Below are positions 1-5,100 of a stretch of 5,100 bases of DNA, piece by piece. Every line of letters begins with the position of its first letter. Within the stretch, counting starts at the first letter, position 1. Made by a program: the position numbers and the translations under genes. The stretch is from Chromobacteriaceae bacterium. Lineage in GTDB: Bacteria; Pseudomonadota; Gammaproteobacteria; Burkholderiales; Aquaspirillaceae. The DNA lies in assembly GCA_030151505.1 (NCBI GenBank), contig JASLDQ010000073.1, positions 1-5,100 on the forward strand, given 5' to 3'. The notes under the pieces were generated by a model, which was given only the letters and a program-made list of their open reading frames with translations, did no database searches and was not told where the DNA came from.

Positions 1-1
1 G

Positions 2-1307
<1,306 letters not shown>

Positions 1308-1315
1308 CTCGGCGC

Positions 1316-1339
1316 CATCCGCCGGCCGGCCAGCGGATG
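1316..1339 (+). terminator. Hairpin downstream of holC, possible weak terminator
   Basis: CATCCGC (1316-1322) can pair with GCGGATG (1333-1339), giving a perfect 7-bp stem with a 10-nt GC-rich loop, starting 9 nt after the holC stop. The following sequence has only a short TTT, so this is not a classical Rho-independent terminator. It could be a transcript-end stabiliser or part of a Rho-dependent terminator. Confidence 0.35.
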
Positions 1340-1379
1340 CCTGCGCTTTCAGGGCAATGCGGCGGCATCGGCATGACGC

Positions 1380-1403
1380 CGGCTGATCAGTGGACTGAAG
1401 CCG
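1380..1403. other. Bulged hairpin in the holC-adenosyltransferase gap
   Basis: CGGCT (1380-1384) pairs with AGCCG (1399-1403), and TCAG (1387-1390) pairs with CTGA (1395-1398), leaving a GA bulge and a TGGA tetraloop. The palindrome CTGATCAG (1383-1390) overlaps it. No T-run follows, so its role is unknown. It lies upstream of the predicted promoter and is therefore not in the leader of the next gene. Confidence 0.3.
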
Positions 1404-1434
1404 CGATACCGGAATAGCCCTGTCCTTCTCGGGG

Positions 1435-1462
1435 TTGACCATATCCCCCGCTCGCTTATCCT
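1435..1462 (+). promoter_or_regulatory. Predicted sigma70-type promoter for the adenosyltransferase gene
   Basis: TTGACC (1435-1440, five of six matches to the -35 consensus) is followed after 16 bp by TATCCT (1457-1462, four of six matches to the -10). Transcription would start near 1469, leaving a leader of about 26 nt before the ATG at 1495. The leader carries a GAGAG ribosome-binding site (1484-1488). Such a short leader leaves no room for a cobalamin riboswitch. This is a prediction from sequence match only. Confidence 0.5.
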
Positions 1463-1494
1463 TCCGTTCTTTCCGAATTTGGCGAGAGCTTCCG

Positions 1495-2046
1495 ATGCGT
1501 CTGAGCAAGATCACCACCCGTACCGGCGACAAGGGCACCACCGGCCTGGGCGACGGTAGTCGCGTGGCCAAGAACAGCGACCGCATTCATGCCATCGGCG
1601 ACGTGGACGAACTCAATTCGCAGCTTGGCGTGCTGTTGAGCGGTGCGCTGCCGGAACCTGTGGGTGACTGGCTGGTGACGATGCAGCACGACCTGTTCGA
1701 TCTCGGCGGGGAACTGGCCGTTCCCGGCTACACCGCCATTGCGGCGGTGCATGTCGAACGCCTGGAGGCCATGACCCAGTCCATGAATGCCGACTTGAGT
1801 TCGCTGAAGGAATTTATCCTCCCGGGCGGCACACCGGCAGCAGCCCATGCCCATGTCGCCCGGGCCGTGGCGCGTCGCGCCGAGCGCGCGGTCGTGACCC
1901 TGGCGCAGCGCGAAACCCTGTCGCCATTGCTGCAGCAGTATCTCAACCGCGCATCCGACATGCTGTTCGTGTTGGCGCGCTACCTCAACTTCCGGGCCGG
2001 AGTTCCCGACGTGCTATGGAATCCGAAGCGCGATCCTGTCGCCTGA
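1495..2046 (+). CDS. PduO-type ATP:cob(I)alamin adenosyltransferase
   Basis: The enzyme transfers the 5'-deoxyadenosyl group of ATP to cob(I)alamin, making coenzyme B12; it is a cytosolic trimer of four-helix-bundle subunits in the PduO/MMAB family. The 183-residue product has the N-terminal ATP-binding loop TRTGDKGTTGLGDG (residues 8-21), then DVDELNSQLG (36-45), the FILPGG motif (107-112), the Arg/Glu-rich active-site helix RAVARRAER (123-131) and YLNRASDMLFVLAR (149-162). All are hallmarks of the family and the length is typical. The ATG at 1495 is chosen because it sits six bases after GAGAG and because homologs begin just before the TRTGD motif; the open frame from 1435 would overlap the predicted promoter. 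It appears to be monocistronic. Names used for this family include pduO, cobO-like, yvqK and MMAB, so no symbol is assigned. No cobalamin-dependent enzyme is in the window, so the coenzyme's user is unknown. Confidence 0.95.
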   Translation: MRLSKITTRTGDKGTTGLGDGSRVAKNSDRIHAIGDVDELNSQLGVLLSGALPEPVGDWLVTMQHDLFDLGGELAVPGYTAIAAVHVERLEAMTQSMNADLSSLKEFILPGGTPAAAHAHVARAVARRAERAVVTLAQRETLSPLLQQYLNRASDMLFVLARYLNFRAGVPDVLWNPKRDPVA

Positions 2047-2070
2047 CCCGGTTTGCCGAGTTTGATCCCG

Positions 2071-2096
2071 ATGCCGCCTTGTGCGGCATTTTCTTT
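2071..2096 (+). terminator. Rho-independent terminator after the adenosyltransferase gene
   Basis: A perfect 7-bp stem, ATGCCGC (2071-2077) with GCGGCAT (2083-2089), encloses the loop CTTGT and runs into a T-rich tract (TTTTCTTT, 2089-2096). It lies 24 nt after the stop codon. Its T-tract overlaps the predicted -35 of the next gene. Confidence 0.85.
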
Positions 2097-2122
2097 GTTC
2101 CGATCAAGTCAATGTGCATAAT
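2095..2122 (+). promoter_or_regulatory. Predicted promoter for the thermonuclease gene
   Basis: CATAAT (2117-2122) matches five of six bases of the -10 consensus. A weak -35, TTGTTC (2095-2100), stands 16 bp upstream, inside the terminator T-tract of the preceding gene. Transcription would start near 2129. If so, the upstream in-frame ATG at about 2122 could not be used, and translation must begin further down, at 2185 or later. Confidence 0.4.
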
Positions 2123-2214
2123 TGCCGCCATGCGCCATTAGCAAAGCGGCGCAAAGCCTTCCACCATCACCATCGGCCCCGTTCATGCCTGCTTTCCTAT
2201 CATTCCTCAGTGCC

Positions 2215-2730
2215 ATGCGCCGCGCTGCCGGAACCCATCGCCATGCGGCATGGATAAGGGGATTGATGCTGCTTGGCGCGGTTGTCCTGCACGGTGGCGC
2301 TCGGGCAGAGGTAATCGAGGGCAGGGTCGTCGCCATCGCCGACGGCGACACCCTCACCGTGCTGGATGCCGGCATGTGGCAGCACAAGATCCGTCTGGCT
2401 TTCATCGACGCGCCGGAACGGTCGCAGCCTTATGGCTTGCGCGCGCGCCAGTTGCTGGCCGACAAATTGTTTCAGCGCCAAGTCCGGGTGGACATATTTC
2501 AGCGCGACCGCTATCGGCGACTGGTGGGGCGGGTCTGGATGGAAGGGGGCGATGTCAATCTTGCCATGGTCGCCTCGGGCTACGCCTGGCACTACAGCCG
2601 TTATGCTCGCCGTCTGCAGAACCGGGACGATTTCGAACAATACCGGCGGGCTCAGGAATATGCGCGCGAACACGGCATGGGCTTATGGGGCGACCAGAAC
2701 CCGATTCCGCCATGGGAATACCGGCGTTGA
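2215..2730 (+). CDS. Exported staphylococcal-nuclease-like (thermonuclease family) protein
   Basis: This is a Ca2+-dependent nuclease of the SNase OB-fold family, predicted to cleave DNA or RNA in the periplasm or outside the cell. With the start at 2215 the product has 171 residues. It begins with a signal peptide: RR and further basic residues, a hydrophobic core around residues 17-25 (LMLLGAVVL), and a likely ARA cleavage site after residue 31. Catalytic residues matching S. aureus D21, R35, D40, E43 and R87 are visible as Asp43/Asp45 in ADGDT, Arg60, Asp65 and Glu68 in FIDAPE, and Arg102 in RYRRLVGRV. The C-terminal GLWGDQNPIPPWEYRR ending is typical of proteobacterial members. The start is uncertain: in-frame ATGs also lie at 2122, 2185 and 2266, none with a strong ribosome-binding site except AAGGGG before 2266, which would leave too short a signal peptide. 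The gene uses rare ATA and TTA codons more than its neighbours do. Confidence 0.93.
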   Translation: MRRAAGTHRHAAWIRGLMLLGAVVLHGGARAEVIEGRVVAIADGDTLTVLDAGMWQHKIRLAFIDAPERSQPYGLRARQLLADKLFQRQVRVDIFQRDRYRRLVGRVWMEGGDVNLAMVASGYAWHYSRYARRLQNRDDFEQYRRAQEYAREHGMGLWGDQNPIPPWEYRR

Positions 2731-2733
2731 CAG

Positions 2734-2769
2734 CAGCGTTCAAGTTGACGATTGCCAACACTGTTTTTT
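2734..2769 (+). terminator. Probable weak Rho-independent terminator after the thermonuclease gene
   Basis: CAGCGTT (2734-2740) pairs with AACACTG (2757-2763) with one mismatch, and is followed at once by six T residues (2764-2769). The loop is long (16 nt), and an alternative shorter stem GTTG/CAAC (2744-2747 with 2756-2759) is possible. Its position four bases after the nuclease stop supports a terminator role. Confidence 0.5.
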
Positions 2770-2808
2770 GATCGCATTTACAAATTCAGTCCTGCATTCT
2801 GATATGCG

Positions 2809-2850
2809 ATAAATAAACCCGGTGTGCGGAGAGAGGCTCTACTCACCGGG
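2809..2850 (-). terminator. Rho-independent terminator for dinG
   Basis: Read on the minus strand, CCCGGTG (2850-2844) pairs with CACCGGG (2824-2818), and an inner AGAG/CTCT helix (2840-2837 with 2833-2830) closes an AGG/CCT loop. The stem is followed directly by TTTATTTAT (2817-2809). It lies about 35 nt after the dinG stop. On the plus strand the same stem lacks a T-run, so it would act mainly on dinG transcripts. Confidence 0.65.
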
Positions 2851-2884
2851 GTCAGGATAGTCCTCAGCGCCTTCGCGCCGAATC

Positions 2885-5014
2885 TCAAATCCGCCGGAAT
2901 CCCGGCAGCGCCGTCAGCAGTTTCTTCCCGTAGGCCGCCGTCAGCAGGCGGTTGTCCAGTATCGTTACCCGTCCGTAGTCGCTTTCGGTCCGGATCAGCC
3001 GTCCCACTGCCTGTATCAGCTTGATCGACGCTTCCGGCACCGAGATTTCGATGAAGGGATTGCCGCCGCGCGACTCGATCCAGCGCGACAGGGTCAGGCC
3101 GACCGGATCGTCCGGCATGGCGAAGGGCAGTTTGGCGATGACGACGTGGATGCAGGCATCACCGGGCAGGTCCAGCCCCTCTGCAAACGAATCCAGCCCG
3201 AAGATCACGCTGGGGCGGCCGTCAGCGATGGCCTCCAGATGCTGGGCCAGCAGCTTGCCCTTGGGCAGGGTGCCCTGCACCAGGGTGCGGTCGGCCAGTT
3301 CGGCCGGCAGGCGGGCGGCGACGTCTTCCATCTGCCGGCGCGAGGAAAACAGCACCAGCGTGCCGGTCGGCTGGGTGAGGTCGACCAGCTTGGGCATCCA
3401 CTTGACGATTTCGGCGGTGTGGGCGGCGGCGTCCTTGGGGCTGGCGGCCAGCCGCGGCAGGTAGAGCTCGCCCTGGCGGGCGAAGTCGAATGGCGAGTCG
3501 AGCGCGACGGTGCTGGTTTGCGGCAGCCACATCAGACCGGTCTGGCGCAGCAGCAAGTCGAAAGAACCGAGCGAGCGCAGGGTGGCAGAGGTCAGCACTG
3601 CGCCGGCGGTCTTGCGCCACAGGTTGTTGGCGAGGTCGGAGGCGGCCGACACCGGGGAGGCGCTGACGGTGTAGTCGCGCCGGTTGCCGACGGTGCGCGC
3701 GGCGATCCAGCGCGCGATGGGCGGCGCGCCGTCCGGCGTGTCGGTGACGAACAGTTGCCACACCGCCGCGAACGGCTCGGAGCGGCCGATGAACTGGCCC
3801 AGTTCGCTCGACATGCGATCGGTCAGGCCGCTGTCGGTGTCCTTGTCCTTGCGGGTTTCGGCCAGCGCATCGCTCATCGCCGACAGATTTTTTTCGAGCG
3901 CGGCCGAACTGATGGCGAGGTTGGCGGCCAAGAGGTCCAGTCCCTCGGGCAGGGGGCCGGCATCGATCAGCCAGTTGGCATCGCCGCCGTCGTCGGACGG
4001 GAATAGCGCGTCCACTCCGTCCAGCACCGCCGACAACTGCTTCAGGTGTTCGATGCACGCGGCGGCGGCCTCGATGGTGAGGTCGGTCAGCTCGCGCTTT
4101 TTGATCAGCTCATCGATGCGCGAGGCGAGCGTCTGCACCTTGTCGAGCCAGCCCAGCGTGGGGCCGACGGCATGGTCGGCGGCGAACTGGTTGATGGCTT
4201 TCTTGGCCAGATGGTGCGCTTCGTCGATGCAGTAAAACGCCGCGTCCGGCGCCGGCAGGATCACTCCGCCGCCCATCGCCGCGTCGGCCAGCAGCAGGTC
4301 GTGGTTGGTGACGATGATGTCGACGTGTTCCAGCGCATCGCGTGCGGCGTAGAAAGGGCAGTCGGCACGGTTGGGGCAGGCGGCCTTGAGACAGCCGTGG
4401 CGGTCGTTGGTGGCGCGGGCCCACAGGCGGTCGTCGATGGTTTCGTCGAATTCGTCGCGGTCGCCGTTCCAGCGCTTGTAGTAGAACTCGTCGGCCATGC
4501 GCTTGAGCTGTTCCAGCTCGCGCGCTTCCGGTTTGCGCTCCCACAGGGCCATGGCCGGGTCGGGTGCAAGGAGCTCGCCCTGGGTCGAGTCGGCGGTCAG
4601 CTGGAACAGACGGTAGGGGCAGACGTAGCGTCCGCGCCCCTTGGCCAGCGCGTAGCTGGCCTCCAGTCCGCTGTGCTTGACCACGAAAGGCAGGTCACGG
4701 AATACCAGCTGTTCCTGCAGCGCGATCGTGGCGGAGCTGACCACCAGCTTCTTGCCTCGGCTCTTGGCCATCACGCCGCCAGCCAAGAGATAGGCAAGGC
4801 TCTTGCCGACGCCGGTCGGGCCTTCCACCACGGCAATGCTCTCGCCCTCGCGTTCAGGCAGCTCGTCGCCTTCGCGCTCTTTGGCGCGGGAGAAAGCGTT
4901 GGAGATTTCCGCGATCATCCGCCGCTGCGCCGCGCGCGGGCGAAAGCCGGCCAGGCTTTGGGCGATGGTCTGATAGTGGTGACGGATGGCGTCTTTTTCG
5001 GCGTCGGTAAGCAT
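2885..5014 (-). CDS. dinG: ATP-dependent Fe-S DNA helicase, DinG type
   Basis: DinG is a superfamily 2, XPD-like 5'-to-3' helicase that unwinds D-loops, R-loops and forked DNA in repair and in resolving replication-transcription conflicts. The 709-residue product shows FRPRAAQRRMI (24-34), Walker A EGPTGVGKS (64-72), motif Ia VVSSATIALQEQL (91-103), four Fe-S cysteines (C132, C208, C213, C219), the DEAH box (264-267), LTSATL (474-479), LVLFSS (553-558), FGLDSFAEGLDLPG (605-618) and motif VI QAVGRLIR (668-675). The cysteine spacing 76/5/6 resembles E. coli DinG (74/5/6, from memory) rather than the shorter YoaA cluster insert. The ATG at 5014 is preferred because E. coli DinG begins at the equivalent LT-A-LK segment and because the predicted -10 lies just upstream; ATGs at 5023 and 5065 are alternatives. 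It is convergent with the nuclease gene and has its own promoter and terminator. Confidence 0.97.
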   Translation of the reverse strand: MLTDAEKDAIRHHYQTIAQSLAGFRPRAAQRRMIAEISNAFSRAKEREGDELPEREGESIAVVEGPTGVGKSLAYLLAGGVMAKSRGKKLVVSSATIALQEQLVFRDLPFVVKHSGLEASYALAKGRGRYVCPYRLFQLTADSTQGELLAPDPAMALWERKPEARELEQLKRMADEFYYKRWNGDRDEFDETIDDRLWARATNDRHGCLKAACPNRADCPFYAARDALEHVDIIVTNHDLLLADAAMGGGVILPAPDAAFYCIDEAHHLAKKAINQFAADHAVGPTLGWLDKVQTLASRIDELIKKRELTDLTIEAAAACIEHLKQLSAVLDGVDALFPSDDGGDANWLIDAGPLPEGLDLLAANLAISSAALEKNLSAMSDALAETRKDKDTDSGLTDRMSSELGQFIGRSEPFAAVWQLFVTDTPDGAPPIARWIAARTVGNRRDYTVSASPVSAASDLANNLWRKTAGAVLTSATLRSLGSFDLLLRQTGLMWLPQTSTVALDSPFDFARQGELYLPRLAASPKDAAAHTAEIVKWMPKLVDLTQPTGTLVLFSSRRQMEDVAARLPAELADRTLVQGTLPKGKLLAQHLEAIADGRPSVIFGLDSFAEGLDLPGDACIHVVIAKLPFAMPDDPVGLTLSRWIESRGGNPFIEISVPEASIKLIQAVGRLIRTESDYGRVTILDNRLLTAAYGKKLLTALPGFRRI

Positions 5015-5021
5015 GGGCGGC

Positions 5022-5027
5022 ATTGTA
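5022..5027 (-). promoter_or_regulatory. Predicted -10 element of dinG
   Basis: On the minus strand TACAAT (5027-5022) matches five of six consensus bases and ends seven nucleotides before the ATG at 5014, so transcription would start at or next to the start codon. No convincing -35 hexamer is seen at 16-18 bp spacing. No CTG-N10-CAG LexA box is visible between the gene and the right window edge. Confidence 0.5.
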
Positions 5028-5100
5028 CGCGGGTCTGGCGCCGGGCGCTTTTGCCGGTGCCGCACGGAACAAGCACGGGACCGTGGCCGGCGTGGCGGCG

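Noticed and set aside
1308..1494. Cobalamin riboswitch upstream of the B12 adenosyltransferase gene
   Set aside because: The B12-box core (GCCACTG type) is not on the plus strand; only a CCACTG occurs, on the minus strand at 1388-1393. The predicted leader of about 26 nt is too short for this riboswitch.
2777..2805. Promoter-like TTTACA with a TGATAT 17 bp downstream, plus strand
   Set aside because: The -10 matches only three of six bases, no convincing gene follows (the 66-codon frame at 2824 overlaps the dinG terminator and coding region), and the AT-rich stretch is better explained by terminator T-tracts.
3146..4006. A 286-codon open frame on the plus strand, antisense to dinG
   Set aside because: It lies wholly inside dinG, which has every helicase motif. 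Its Gly/Gln/Arg-rich translation is typical of GC-rich antisense shadow frames and matches no family I know.
5036..5059. GC-rich inverted repeat GGCGCC/GGTGCC upstream of dinG
   Set aside because: Short self-complementary GC strings occur often by chance in such GC-rich sequence; the pairing needs a G-T pair and the upstream neighbour is outside the window.
4854..5072. A 72-codon minus-strand frame at the 5' end of dinG
   Set aside because: It overlaps dinG in another frame, is Arg/Ala-rich and has no domain signature; it is a shadow frame.

Overview
The window looks like ordinary chromosomal housekeeping sequence from a GC-rich proteobacterium. The protein signatures (PepA, HolC, PduO-type adenosyltransferase, DinG with an E. 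coli-like iron-sulfur cysteine spacing) and the GC-rich codon usage suggest a betaproteobacterium, perhaps Rhodocyclales-like. That placement is an inference from sequence style and gene content, not from a search.

Layout, left to right. (1) 2-898, plus strand: the C-terminal half of the leucyl aminopeptidase gene pepA, cut by the left window edge. (2) 885-1307, plus: holC, the chi subunit of DNA polymerase III, overlapping the pepA end by 14 bp, so the two are translationally coupled. This is the pepA-holC pairing known from E. coli, but valS does not follow. (3) 1308-1494: a non-coding gap with two hairpins and a probable promoter. (4) 1495-2046, plus: a PduO/MMAB-type ATP:cob(I)alamin adenosyltransferase with its own Rho-independent terminator at 2071-2096. 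(5) about 2215-2730, plus: a secreted or periplasmic staphylococcal-nuclease-like enzyme with all expected catalytic residues and an N-terminal signal peptide. (6) 2731-2884: a convergent intergenic region with a terminator-like structure for each side. (7) 2885-5014, minus: a complete dinG-family Fe-S helicase whose promoter -10 element (TACAAT) lies so close to the start codon that the mRNA may be leaderless.

The genes do not form one pathway. pepA-holC is one transcription unit. The adenosyltransferase (vitamin B12 coenzyme synthesis), the exported nuclease and the DNA-repair helicase each appear to be separate units, judging by the promoters, terminators and orientations. No mobile element, CRISPR array, RNA gene, integrase, toxin-antitoxin pair or defence cassette is visible. 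I found no previously undescribed system. The most interesting details are small: an AT-hook-like tail on PepA, a possibly leaderless dinG, and a nuclease gene whose promoter and start are unusual.
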